The position numbers and the translations under genes were made by a program. The notes under the pieces were generated by a model that was given only the letters and a program-made list of their open reading frames with translations, was not told the origin of the DNA and did no database searches. 10,000 bases of DNA, from NCBI GenBank assembly GCA_020216805.1, contig JAIWNN010000074.1:1-10000 (forward strand). Direction: 5' to 3'. Positions 1 to 7,458 of the stretch are shown piece after piece. The DNA is from Desulfarculus sp. (GTDB lineage Bacteria; Desulfobacterota; Desulfarculia; Desulfarculales; Desulfarculaceae). How positions within the stretch are numbered: position 1 is the stretch's first letter; every line of letters starts with the position of its first letter.

Positions 1-28
1 TCCCGGGCGTTCTTGTGCGGTAATTATC

Positions 29-57
29 TTGACGACGTGTGCAAACCGTGATATTCG
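29..57 (+). promoter_or_regulatory. Candidate sigma70-type promoter for fhs
   Basis: A TTGACG hexamer at 29-34 (5 of 6 to the -35 consensus) is followed after 17 bases by TATTCG at 52-57, a weak -10 element that is preceded by TG one base upstream (extended -10 form). It would start transcription near 64 and give fhs a leader of about 165 bases. The -10 match is poor, so this is a candidate only. Confidence 0.35.
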
Positions 58-60
58 CCG

Positions 61-230
61 GAGGGTGATTCGCTCGCCCCTTGGGACAGTTGTCCCTCCC
101 GAAGCCATCGGGGGCCTCGGGGCCTGGGGGGGATGCCAGCCGCCAGAGTTGGAACGGCGAGTCAACCACCGGTTGATGGCGCCGATTAATTTGGAACCCT
201 GCTGAACGATACGGTGCTAGGAGGAAAGAC
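61..230 (+). promoter_or_regulatory. Structured 5' leader of fhs
   Basis: No gene is recognised here. The stretch can fold into several hairpins: GGGACA at 83-88 with TGTCCC at 91-96 (2-base loop); a competing stem of 96-102 with 108-114; and TCAACC at 162-167 with GGTTGA at 171-176 (3-base loop), which extends through an internal loop to CGGCG at 155-159 pairing with CGCCG at 180-184. The first symmetric element could equally be a protein-binding operator. GGGGCCTC/GGGGCCTG is tandemly repeated at 111-126. The leader ends in a strong Shine-Dalgarno, AGGAGG at 219-224, six bases before the fhs ATG. I could not match the leader to a known riboswitch. Confidence 0.4.
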
Positions 231-2006
231 ATGCCCAAGCTGCCGGAGCCGGCCAAAGGAGCCAAGGATTACGAGATCGCGGAAGCTGCCGAGAAATACA
301 TGAAGCCCATTCGGCAGATCGCCGAAGAGCTCGGCGTCACCGACGAGGAGCTCCTGCCCTATGGCCACTACGTGGCCAAGGTCGACTTCATGAAGGTGCT
401 CAAGCGCCTTGGCAAGAAGCCCGATGGCAAGTACATCGACGTCACCGCCATCACCCCCACTCCCCTGGGCGAGGGCAAGTCCACCTCCACCATGGGTCTG
501 ACCCAGGGCTTGGGCAAGCGCGGCAAGAACGTCGTGGCCGCCATCCGCCAGCCCAGCGGCGGCCCGACCATGAACATCAAGGGCTCCGCCGCTGGCGGCG
601 GCCTGGCCCAGTGCATCCCGTTGACTCCCTTCAGCCTCGGCCTGACCGGCGACATCAACGCCATCATGAATGCCCACAACCTGGCCATGGTGGCCATGAC
701 CGCCCGCATGCAGCACGAGTTCAACTACACCGACGAGCAGCTGAAGAAGCGCGGTCTGAAGCGTCTTGATATCGACCCCCGCCGTCCCGAGATGGGCTGG
801 ATCATCGACTTCTGCGCCCAAAGCCTGCGCAACATCATCATCGGCCTGGGCGGCAAGTCCGATGGCTTCATGATGCAGTCCCGCTTCGGCATCGCCGTCA
901 GCTCCGAGATCATGGCCATCCTGGCCGTGGCCAAGGATCTCAAGGACATGCGCGAGCGCATGGGCAAGATCATCGTCGGCTACAACAAGCATACCGGCGC
1001 CCCGGTCACCACCGAGGACCTGGACGTGGCCGGCGCCATGACCGCCTGGATGGTCGAGGCCCTGAATCCCAACCTGCTGCAAACCCTGGAGGGCCAGCCG
1101 GTCTTCGTGCACGCCGGCCCCTTCGCCAACATCGCCATTGGCCAGAGCTCCATCATCGCCGACCGCGTGGGCCTGAAGCTGGGCGACTACCACGTGACCG
1201 AGTCCGGCTTCGGCGCGGACATCGGCTTCGAGAAGTTCTGGAACCTCAAGTGCCGCTTCTCCGGCCTCAAGCCCAACTGCGCGGTGGTGGTGGCCACCAT
1301 CCGGGCCCTGAAGTGCCACGGCGGCGCTCCCATCCCGGTGCCCGGCAAGCCGATGCCGGTTGAGTACAGCAAGGAGAACGTGGGCTGGGTCGAGGCTGGC
1401 TGCGCCAACCTGGTCCACCACATCAAGACCGTCAAGAAGGCCGGCATCAACCCGGTGGTCTGCATCAACGCCTTCTACACCGACACCAAGGACGAGATCG
1501 CGGCGGTGCGCCGTCTGGCCGAGGAGGCCGGCGCCCGCGTGGCCCTGTCCAAGCACTGGGAGAAGGGCGGCGACGGCGCCCTGGAGTTCGCCGACGCGGT
1601 CATCGACGCCTGCGAGGAGAAGAACGACTTCAAGCTCCTCTATGACCTCAAGATGCCCCTGCGTCAGCGCATCGAAAAGATCGCCAAGGAAGTCTACGGC
1701 GCCGACGGCGTGGACTACTCGGCCGACGCCCTGGCCAAGGCCCAGAAGATCGAGAAGGACCCCGAGCTGAGCAAGCTGGGCACCTGCATGGTCAAAACCC
1801 ACCTGTCGCTGTCGGACAACCCCAACAAGAAGGGCGTGCCCAAGGACTGGAAGCTCTTCGTGCGCGACATCCTGATCTATGGCGGCGCGGGTTTCGTGGT
1901 CCCGGTGGCCGGCACCATCACCCTGATGCCCGGCACCGCCTCCGACCCGGCCTACCGCCGGGTGGACGTGGACGTCAAGACCGGCAAGGTCAAGGGTATC
2001 TTCTAG
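231..2006 (+). CDS. fhs: Formate--tetrahydrofolate ligase (divergent Fhs)
   Basis: A 591-residue cytoplasmic enzyme that joins formate to tetrahydrofolate at the cost of ATP, giving 10-formyl-THF, the first folate-bound step of the Wood-Ljungdahl methyl branch. The ATP-binding P-loop is seen at residues 75-84 ([10 protein letters not shown], with K83), followed by the SAAGGGLAQ and TGDINAI(x)nAHN blocks that are hallmarks of the family. The C-terminus ([17 protein letters not shown]) is also typical. It is somewhat longer than the usual 555-560 residues and differs from the common form around [13 protein letters not shown], where most enzymes have a REPSLGP...GIKGG-like block. The start has an excellent AGGAGG site at 219-224. 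It stands alone as a transcription unit, with its own terminator just downstream, but adjoins the metVF/hdrA operon that acts two steps later in the same pathway. Assignment to the family is firm; the divergent branch is inferred from remembered consensus. Confidence 0.96.
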   Translation: MPKLPEPAKGAKDYEIAEAAEKYMKPIRQIAEELGVTDEELLPYGHYVAKVDFMKVLKRLGKKPDGKYIDVTAITPTPLGEGKSTSTMGLTQGLGKRGKNVVAAIRQPSGGPTMNIKGSAAGGGLAQCIPLTPFSLGLTGDINAIMNAHNLAMVAMTARMQHEFNYTDEQLKKRGLKRLDIDPRRPEMGWIIDFCAQSLRNIIIGLGGKSDGFMMQSRFGIAVSSEIMAILAVAKDLKDMRERMGKIIVGYNKHTGAPVTTEDLDVAGAMTAWMVEALNPNLLQTLEGQPVFVHAGPFANIAIGQSSIIADRVGLKLGDYHVTESGFGADIGFEKFWNLKCRFSGLKPNCAVVVATIRALKCHGGAPIPVPGKPMPVEYSKENVGWVEAGCANLVHHIKTVKKAGINPVVCINAFYTDTKDEIAAVRRLAEEAGARVALSKHWEKGGDGALEFADAVIDACEEKNDFKLLYDLKMPLRQRIEKIAKEVYGADGVDYSADALAKAQKIEKDPELSKLGTCMVKTHLSLSDNPNKKGVPKDWKLFVRDILIYGGAGFVVPVAGTITLMPGTASDPAYRRVDVDVKTGKVKGIF

Positions 2007-2030
2007 GCTCAATTAGTATCGGTTCATCCC

Positions 2031-2064
2031 AGGCCCGGGGGCGCGACGCCTCCGGGCCTTTTTT
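2031..2064 (+). terminator. Intrinsic terminator of fhs
   Basis: A 12-pair GC-rich stem (2031-2042 with 2048-2059, one G-U pair, loop GCGAC at 2043-2047) runs directly into a six-T tract at 2059-2064. It lies 24 bases after the fhs stop codon. This is a textbook rho-independent terminator, so fhs and the downstream hdrA operon are expected to be separate transcripts. Confidence 0.92.
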
Positions 2065-2472
2065 CGCGCCGCGCGGCCAGACAGCCTGCCGCCGGCCCAA
2101 TTCACATAATCACTAGGCGGTTTCTAGCCGTTTCGTCTCAATCACCACCAACCAGCAAGACGGGCCACGGTTTGGCTTGCTCCTAAAGTTCTTTTTGTGT
2201 ATCGTCGCAATAGACACTAATACGATATGAGCGGTGGGCTTAATGATGTTTTTCACAAGCCCCCAACCTCGGTCCCCCGCGGTGCGGTCCGGAACGCCCG
2301 GCGTTCCCGGGGCGGCGCGCGCTGGTTCATTGCGCTGCCAGCGGCCGCGGGCGGCGCGATCCCCGGCACCCTGATCAAAGCGAATCAGGCCGTAGGCCCA
2401 AGGGCGCGGCTCAACCCCCTCAATCCGGGCGGGCAGCGGAACACCGCGCGCCCCCCGCCGAAGGACGAGGAT
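2065..2472 (+). other. Non-coding region upstream of the hdrA-mvhD-metVF operon
   Basis: About 400 bases without a recognisable gene. Positions roughly 2097-2260 are clearly AT-richer than the surroundings and should hold the operon promoter. Candidate -10-like hexamers are CATAAT (2105-2110), TATCGT (2200-2205) and TACGAT (2221-2226), but none has a convincing -35 at the right distance, so I do not assign one. An imperfect direct repeat (GGCGGTTTC 2116-2124, AGCCGTTTC 2126-2134) could be a regulator site. Further down there is a perfect 7-pair hairpin at 2291-2307 (GGAACGC/GCGTTCC, loop CCG) and a 6-pair one at 2370-2389. The hdrA frame stays open back to an ATG at 2227, but the 82 extra residues are proline/arginine/glycine-rich and unlike HdrA, so I treat this as leader rather than coding sequence. 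Confidence 0.6.
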
Positions 2473-5400
2473 ATGGCAGCCCAAAAGGACAGCAAGGTTG
2501 GAGCGGTGATGGTGGTGGGCGCCGGCATTGCCGGAGTGCAGGCGTCCCTGGACCTGGCCAACGCCGGCTATTACGTCTACCTAGTGGAGAAGACCTCGGC
2601 CATTGGCGGGCGCATGGCCCAGCTGGACAAGACCTTCCCCACCAACGACTGCGCCATGTGCATCGTCTCGCCCAAGCTGGTGGAATGCGGTCGCCACCTC
2701 AACATCGAGATCATCACCAACGCCGAGGTGGAGGCCATCGCCGGGGAGCCGGGCAATTTCACGGTCCAGGTGCACCAGGATCCGCGTTTCATCGACCCGG
2801 AGAAATGCACCGCCTGCGGTGACTGCATCAAGGCCTGCCCGGTGGAGCTGCCCAACGAGTTCGACCAGGGCCTGAGCAAGCGCAAGGCCACCTTCAAGCG
2901 CTATGCCCAGGCCTTTCCCAACGCCTATTGCATCACCAAGCTCGACCGCGCCCCCTGCAAGATCACCTGCCCGGCCAACCTGAACGTGCAGGGCTACGTG
3001 CAGATGGCCAAGGTGGGCAAGTACCAGGAATCGCTGTCCATCATCATGGAGGACCTGCCTCTGCCCGGAGTCATCGGCCGCATCTGCCCCCATCCCTGCG
3101 AGGGCGAGTGCCGCCGGCTGAAGGTGGACGAGGCCATCGCCATCCGCGACATCAAGCGCTTCGTGGCCGACCAGGTGGGGGTGGAGAACGTCCCCCAGCC
3201 CCAGGTGGAGCCACGCCCGGAGCGGGTGGCCATCGTGGGCGCCGGTCCGGCCGGCCTGGCCTGCGCCTATCACCTGGCCCGCCGGGGAATCAAGAGCACC
3301 ATCTTCGAGGCCCTGCCCAAGGCCGGCGGAGCCCTGGCGGTGGGGGTGCCCTCCTACCGCCTGCCGGCCGAGGTCCTGCAGAAGGAAATCGACTGCATCA
3401 AGGCCCTGGGGGTGGAGATCAAGCTCAACACCCCGGTGGGGCCGGGCCTGACCCTGGACGACCTCAAATCCCAGGGGTTCAACGCTATCTTCCTGGGCAC
3501 CGGCGCGCCCAAGAGCTTCGATCTTCGGGTGCCGGGCGAGGAGAGCCCCAACGTCATCAGCGCCCTGGACTACCTGCGCGGCGTGGCCCTTAACCAGCCG
3601 GTTCCCTCGGGCGACAACGTGGTGGTGGTGGGCGGTGGCAACGTGGCCATCGACGCCGCCCGCACCGCGTTGCGCAAGGGCGCGGCCAAGGTCACCATGG
3701 TCATGCTGGAGTCGGCCGAGGAGCAGCCAGCCAGCCCCTGGGAGATCACGGAAGCCCTGGAGGAAGGCATCGAGTTCATCCACCGCCAGGGCGTGATGCA
3801 GATCAAGCAGGCGGGCGGCCAGGCCACTGGCCTGGTGCTCAAGCAGTGCCTGGCGGTCTTTGACGAGAACCACCGCTTCGCCCCCACCTTCGACGAATGC
3901 AAGCTCAATGAGATCGGCGCCGACCTGATCATCAAGGCCATCGGACAGCGCACCGATCTTTCCTTCCTGGGCCAGGGCCATCCCCTTCAGATCAGCCCCC
4001 GGGGAACCATCGTGGCCGATCCCCTGACCATGGCCACCAACCTGCCCGGGATCTTCGCCGGCGGCGACGTGGTGACCGGCCCCTGGATCGCCATCGGCGC
4101 GGTGGCGGCCGGACGCGAGGCGGCCATCAGCATCGACCGCTACTTGCGGGGCGAGGACCTGGCCGCCGGACGCGAGAAGCTCAGCCTCAAGCCCGAGGAC
4201 GAGCAGTATTACAACCCCATTCCGGCCAACATCCAACCGAGCCCCCGGGCCCACATGGCCCACCGCGACGCCGAATCCCGCAAACGCGACTTCGCCCAGT
4301 TCGAGCTGGGCCTGACGCCCGAGCAGGTGGCGGCCGAGGGCGAGCGCTGCCTCAACTGCGGGGTCTGCTGCGAGTGCTTCCAGTGCGTGGAGGCATGCAA
4401 GGCCAAGGCCCCGGCCCATGACCAAAAGCCCCAGGACCTGACCCTGAACGTGGGCAGCGTGATCCTGGCCCCGGGCTTCGACCCCTTCGACCCCTCCATC
4501 TTCGAAACCTACTCCTACGCCAAGCACCCCAACGTGGTCACGGCCATGGAGTTCGAGCGGGTGCTCAGCGCCTCGGGGCCCTACCAGGGCCATCTCCAGC
4601 GGCCCAGCGACGGGGTGGAGCCCAAGAAGATCGCCTGGCTGCAGTGCGTGGGCTCCCGCGACATCAACCACTGCGACCACGGCTACTGTTCGGCGGTCTG
4701 CTGCATGTACGCCATCAAGGAAGCGGTTATCGCCAAGGAGCACTCCCACGAACCCTTGGACACCGCCATCTTCTTCATGGACATGCGCACCCACGGCAAG
4801 GATTTCGAGAAGTACTACGAGCGGGCCAAGCATGAGCACGGGGTGCGCTTCATCCGCAGCCGGGTGCACAGCGTCGAGCCGGCGGACGGCGAGCAGTTGC
4901 GTATCGAGTACGCCACCGAGGACGGCCAGGCCAAGGAAGAGCTGTTCGACATGGTGGTGCTGTCGGTGGGCCTACAGACCAGCCCCCTGGCGGTGGAGAC
5001 GGCCAAGAAGCTGGGGGTGGAGCTCACCCACTACAACTTCAGCGACACCAGTTCCTTCGCCCCGGTGGGCACCAACCGCCCGGGCATCTTCGCCTGCGGC
5101 TCCTTCGCCGGCCCCAAGGACATCCCCCAGGCGGTGATGGAGGCCTCGGCCGCGGCCTGCGCCGCCAGCATCGACCTGGCCGTGAGCCGAGGCAGCCTGA
5201 CCAAGGAGGTCGTCTACCCGGTGGAAAAGGACGTCAGCGGCCAGCAACCGCGCATCGGCGTCTTCGTCTGCAACTGCGGGATCAACATCGGCGGCGTGGT
5301 GGACGTGCCGGCGGTGCGCGACTACGCCGCCACCCTGCCCTACGTGGCCTTCGTGGACGACAACCTTTTCACCTGCTCCCAGGACACCCAGAACAAGATC

Positions 5401-6906
5401 AAGGCCGCCATCGAGGAGCACAACCTCAACCGGGTGGTGGTGGCCAGTTGCAGCCCGCGCACCCACGAACCCCTGTTCCAGGAGACCATCCGCGAGGCCG
5501 GCCTGAACAAGTACCTTTTTGAGATGGCCAACATCCGCGACCAGGACTCCTGGGTCCACCAGGGCCAGCCCGACAAGGCCACCGCCAAGGCCAAGGATCT
5601 GGTGCGGATGGCGGTGGCCAAGGCCGCCCTGGTGGAGCCCCTGCACCAGGTGGATCTGAGCCTGACCAAGGCCGCGGTGGTGGTGGGCGGCGGGGTGGCG
5701 GGCATGAACGCCGCCCTGGACCTGGCCAACAGCGGCTATCCGGTGCACCTGGTGGAAAAGACCGACACCCTGGGCGGCAACGCCCACTTCCTGCTCAACA
5801 CCTGGAAGGGCGAGGCCATCGCGCCCTATCTGGAGAACCTCATCGCCAAGGTCAGGGCCCATCCCGGCATCAGGCTGCACCTGGACAGCGAGTTGACCGC
5901 CTGCAAGGGCTTCGTGGGCAACTTCGTCAGCACCATCAGAACCCACGAGGGCCAGGAGTTGTCGGTGGAGCACGGGGTGACGGTATTGGCCACCGGCGGT
6001 CACGAGCACCGACCCAACGAGTATCTCTACGGCCAGCACCCGGCGGTGGTCACCAGCCTGGAGTTCGACATGGAGCTCAAGGGCGACCCGGCCTCGCCCA
6101 AGTCCTTCGAGGCCGCGGCCTTCATCCAGTGCGTGGGCAGCCGCGAGCCGGAACGTCCCTACTGCTCGCGCCTGTGCTGCACCCACTCGGTGGAGAGCGC
6201 CATCAAGATCAAGGAGGTCAACCCCGAGGCCCAGGTCTACATCCTCTACCGCGACGTGCGCACCTATGGCGTGCGCGAGGACCTCTACAAGCGCGCCCGC
6301 GAGCTGGGGGTGCTGTTCATTCGCTACCATCTGGAGGACAAGCCCCAGGTGGCGGCCAACGGCGACCGCCTGACCATCACCGCCACCGACCACGTCCTGG
6401 GCCGGCCCATCAGTTTCGACGTGGACCGGCTGGTGCTGGCCTCGGCCATCGTCCCCAACCAGGTGACCGAGCTGGCCGAGGCCTTCAAGACCCCGCTCAA
6501 CGCCGAGGGCTTCTTCCTGGAGGCCCACATGAAGCTGCGGCCGGTGGACTTCGCCAGCGAGGGGCTCTACCTGGCCGGCCTGGCCCACTTCCCCAAGCCC
6601 ATGGACGAGGCCATCGCCCAGGCCAACGCGGCCGTGGGCCGGGCCCTGACCGTGCTGGCCAAGGACACCATCCGGGTGGGCGGGGTGGTGGCCACGGTGG
6701 ACCCCAACAAGTGCTCGGTCTGCCTGACCTGCGTGCGAACCTGCCCCTACGGGGTGCCCAAGATCAAGGACCATGCCGCCTACATCGAGGTGGCCTCCTG
6801 TTATGGCTGCGGGGCCTGCGCGGCCGAGTGCCCGGGCAAGGCCATCACCCTGCAACACTTCACCGACGCCCAGATCCTGGCCAAGGAGCGGGCGGCCTTC
6901 AATTAA
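2473..6906 (+). CDS. hdrA: Giant HdrA-like flavoprotein with nested GltD/NfnB-like module
   Basis: A 1477-residue cytoplasmic iron-sulfur flavoprotein. Domains in order: HdrA-type FAD domain, part 1 (1-155; GAGIAG at 16-21, C60/C63/C72, one [4Fe-4S] motif C112-C115-C118-C122); an inserted GltD/NfnB-like NAD(P)H unit (about 156-600; C162, C166, C205, C209, C213, GAGPAG 256-261, GGGNVA 387-392, FAGGD 528-532); a cysteine-rich return segment (C626, 629, 632, 633, 635, 638, 642); FAD domain, part 2 with QCVGSR and YCSAVCC (724-744); the HdrA N-terminal-type domain (CNCG 933-936, C968, C993); a second FAD domain (GGGVAG 1072-1077, QCVGSR 1219-1224, YCSRLCC 1230-1236); and a C-terminal 2[4Fe-4S] ferredoxin (C1414-C1424, C1443-C1453). 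HdrA proteins bifurcate or confurcate electrons at FAD. The start at 2473 is chosen for the GAAGGA site seven bases upstream and because homology begins there. With mvhD and metVF next, it likely feeds electrons between NAD(P)H, ferredoxin and methylene-THF reductase. The exact electron donors are inferred. Confidence 0.9.
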   Translation: MAAQKDSKVGAVMVVGAGIAGVQASLDLANAGYYVYLVEKTSAIGGRMAQLDKTFPTNDCAMCIVSPKLVECGRHLNIEIITNAEVEAIAGEPGNFTVQVHQDPRFIDPEKCTACGDCIKACPVELPNEFDQGLSKRKATFKRYAQAFPNAYCITKLDRAPCKITCPANLNVQGYVQMAKVGKYQESLSIIMEDLPLPGVIGRICPHPCEGECRRLKVDEAIAIRDIKRFVADQVGVENVPQPQVEPRPERVAIVGAGPAGLACAYHLARRGIKSTIFEALPKAGGALAVGVPSYRLPAEVLQKEIDCIKALGVEIKLNTPVGPGLTLDDLKSQGFNAIFLGTGAPKSFDLRVPGEESPNVISALDYLRGVALNQPVPSGDNVVVVGGGNVAIDAARTALRKGAAKVTMVMLESAEEQPASPWEITEALEEGIEFIHRQGVMQIKQAGGQATGLVLKQCLAVFDENHRFAPTFDECKLNEIGADLIIKAIGQRTDLSFLGQGHPLQISPRGTIVADPLTMATNLPGIFAGGDVVTGPWIAIGAVAAGREAAISIDRYLRGEDLAAGREKLSLKPEDEQYYNPIPANIQPSPRAHMAHRDAESRKRDFAQFELGLTPEQVAAEGERCLNCGVCCECFQCVEACKAKAPAHDQKPQDLTLNVGSVILAPGFDPFDPSIFETYSYAKHPNVVTAMEFERVLSASGPYQGHLQRPSDGVEPKKIAWLQCVGSRDINHCDHGYCSAVCCMYAIKEAVIAKEHSHEPLDTAIFFMDMRTHGKDFEKYYERAKHEHGVRFIRSRVHSVEPADGEQLRIEYATEDGQAKEELFDMVVLSVGLQTSPLAVETAKKLGVELTHYNFSDTSSFAPVGTNRPGIFACGSFAGPKDIPQAVMEASAAACAASIDLAVSRGSLTKEVVYPVEKDVSGQQPRIGVFVCNCGINIGGVVDVPAVRDYAATLPYVAFVDDNLFTCSQDTQNKIKAAIEEHNLNRVVVASCSPRTHEPLFQETIREAGLNKYLFEMANIRDQDSWVHQGQPDKATAKAKDLVRMAVAKAALVEPLHQVDLSLTKAAVVVGGGVAGMNAALDLANSGYPVHLVEKTDTLGGNAHFLLNTWKGEAIAPYLENLIAKVRAHPGIRLHLDSELTACKGFVGNFVSTIRTHEGQELSVEHGVTVLATGGHEHRPNEYLYGQHPAVVTSLEFDMELKGDPASPKSFEAAAFIQCVGSREPERPYCSRLCCTHSVESAIKIKEVNPEAQVYILYRDVRTYGVREDLYKRARELGVLFIRYHLEDKPQVAANGDRLTITATDHVLGRPISFDVDRLVLASAIVPNQVTELAEAFKTPLNAEGFFLEAHMKLRPVDFASEGLYLAGLAHFPKPMDEAIAQANAAVGRALTVLAKDTIRVGGVVATVDPNKCSVCLTCVRTCPYGVPKIKDHAAYIEVASCYGCGACAAECPGKAITLQHFTDAQILAKERAAFN

Positions 6907-6913
6907 AGACCAG

Positions 6914-6943
6914 CGCCCCGGGGCGGGCTGTCGTCCCGGGGCG
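6914..6943 (+). other. Strong hairpin in the hdrA-mvhD gap
   Basis: CGCCCCGGG at 6914-6922 pairs perfectly with CCCGGGGCG at 6935-6943 (9 GC-only pairs, 12-base loop). It begins eight bases after the hdrA stop codon. No T-tract follows, so it does not look like a functional intrinsic terminator; it may mark a processing or mRNA-stabilising point, or set the expression ratio between the large flavoprotein and the small downstream genes. Confidence 0.6.
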
Positions 6944-6994
6944 ACCAGGGATATGACGGGCAGCGGAAAAACAATCTGGCGCGGGAGGTCAATA

Positions 6995-7417
6995 GTGGAG
7001 AACTTCGAGCCGACCATCGTCTCTTTCTGCTGCAAGTACTGAGCGTACTCCGCGGCGGACCTGGCAGGTTCCATGCGACTGCAGTACCCCAGCAACATCA
7101 AGGTCATCCAGCTTCCCTGCTCCGGGCGGGTGGACATCCTCCATCTGCTCAAGGCCTTCGAGGACGGCGCCGACGGGGTCTACGTGGCCGGCTGCAAGGA
7201 GGGCGACTGCCATTTCCTGACCGGCAACTTCAAGGCCCGGCGCAAGGTCAATTACGTCAAGCAGGTGCTGACCGCCCTGGGCATCGAGCCCGAGCGAATC
7301 GAGATGTTCAACATGAGCTCGGCCGAGGGACCGCGCTTCGCCCAGGTGGCGCGGGAGTTCACCCAAAAGATCCAGGAGCTGGGGCCCAGTCCGGTGAAAA
7401 CGGCCAAGGCGGCCTAA
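6995..7417 (+). CDS. mvhD: MvhD-type Fe-S protein, probable selenoprotein (Sec at codon 16)
   Basis: A 140-residue electron-transfer protein of the MvhD/FrhD ('hydrogenase iron-sulfur subunit') family, which docks on HdrA and passes electrons to it through a [2Fe-2S] cluster. The frame runs from GTG at 6995 (GGGAGG site at 6983-6988) through MENFEPTIVSFCCKY to an in-frame TGA at 7040-7042, then continues AYSAADLAGSMRLQYP, exactly the family N-terminus. Family members have a CxxC here followed by a tyrosine-alanine-aspartate stretch; TGA takes the place of the second cysteine, giving C13-x-x-U16. Other family cysteines are C42 (PCSGRVD), C67 and C72 (GCKEGDC). Nothing after the TGA would give a full domain if translation started at ATG 7073. 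An in-frame ATG at 6953 is an alternative, less likely start. It sits between hdrA and metV, as MvhD does in acetogen metVF clusters. Selenocysteine reading is inferred; the family call is firm. Confidence 0.9.
7051..7077 (+). promoter_or_regulatory. Candidate bacterial SECIS element of mvhD
   Basis: Downstream of the in-frame TGA (7040-7042), GGACCT at 7057-7062 pairs with AGGTTCC at 7066-7072 (six pairs with one bulged T at 7069), closing a GGC triloop at 7063-7065. A lower stem pairs CGC 7051-7053 with GCG 7075-7077 across a small internal loop. The loop starts 20 bases after the TGA and opens with GG; bacterial SECIS hairpins typically have the apical loop some 16-37 bases downstream with a G at its start, and a bulged U in the stem. 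Its bulge is on the 3' side, unlike E. coli fdhF. Folding was done by eye. Confidence 0.65.
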
Positions 7418-7458
7418 CCCACGGCCCGTCTTCGGCCAATGGCTGCGAGGTGGTTCTT

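Noticed and set aside
1..51. Possible tail of an upstream gene (frame 1, stop TGA at 49-51)
   Set aside because: Only 16 codons are visible, without a recognisable family motif, and the candidate fhs promoter overlaps them; not enough to call a gene.
190..206. Sigma54-type promoter before fhs
   Set aside because: The GG and GC dinucleotides are not ten bases apart, as sigma54 elements require.
61..230. ZTP (pfl) or tetrahydrofolate riboswitch upstream of fhs
   Set aside because: The position fits, but the conserved GUGACUGGCG and CCGCCUGGGC blocks of the ZTP motif are absent and no THF-riboswitch core could be recognised.
186..2012. 608-residue open frame on the minus strand opposite fhs
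   Set aside because: It mirrors fhs exactly, its translation is a low-complexity Gly/Ala/Leu/Val/His mix, and it is the expected result of strong third-position G/C bias.
2227..2472. N-terminal extension of the HdrA-like protein from ATG 2227
   Set aside because: The 82 extra residues are Pro/Arg/Gly-rich and unlike HdrA, while ATG 2473 has a good ribosome binding site and homology starts there.
2581..7152. Long minus-strand open frames (762 and 726 residues) opposite hdrA and mvhD
   Set aside because: They are antisense shadows of high-GC genes, with repetitive His/Gly/Leu/Ala content, no recognisable family motif and no sensible start site.
7073..7417. A 114-residue gene starting at ATG 7073
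   Set aside because: It would discard the conserved N-terminus upstream of the TGA and has no ribosome binding site; the longer frame with a selenocysteine codon explains the family match better.
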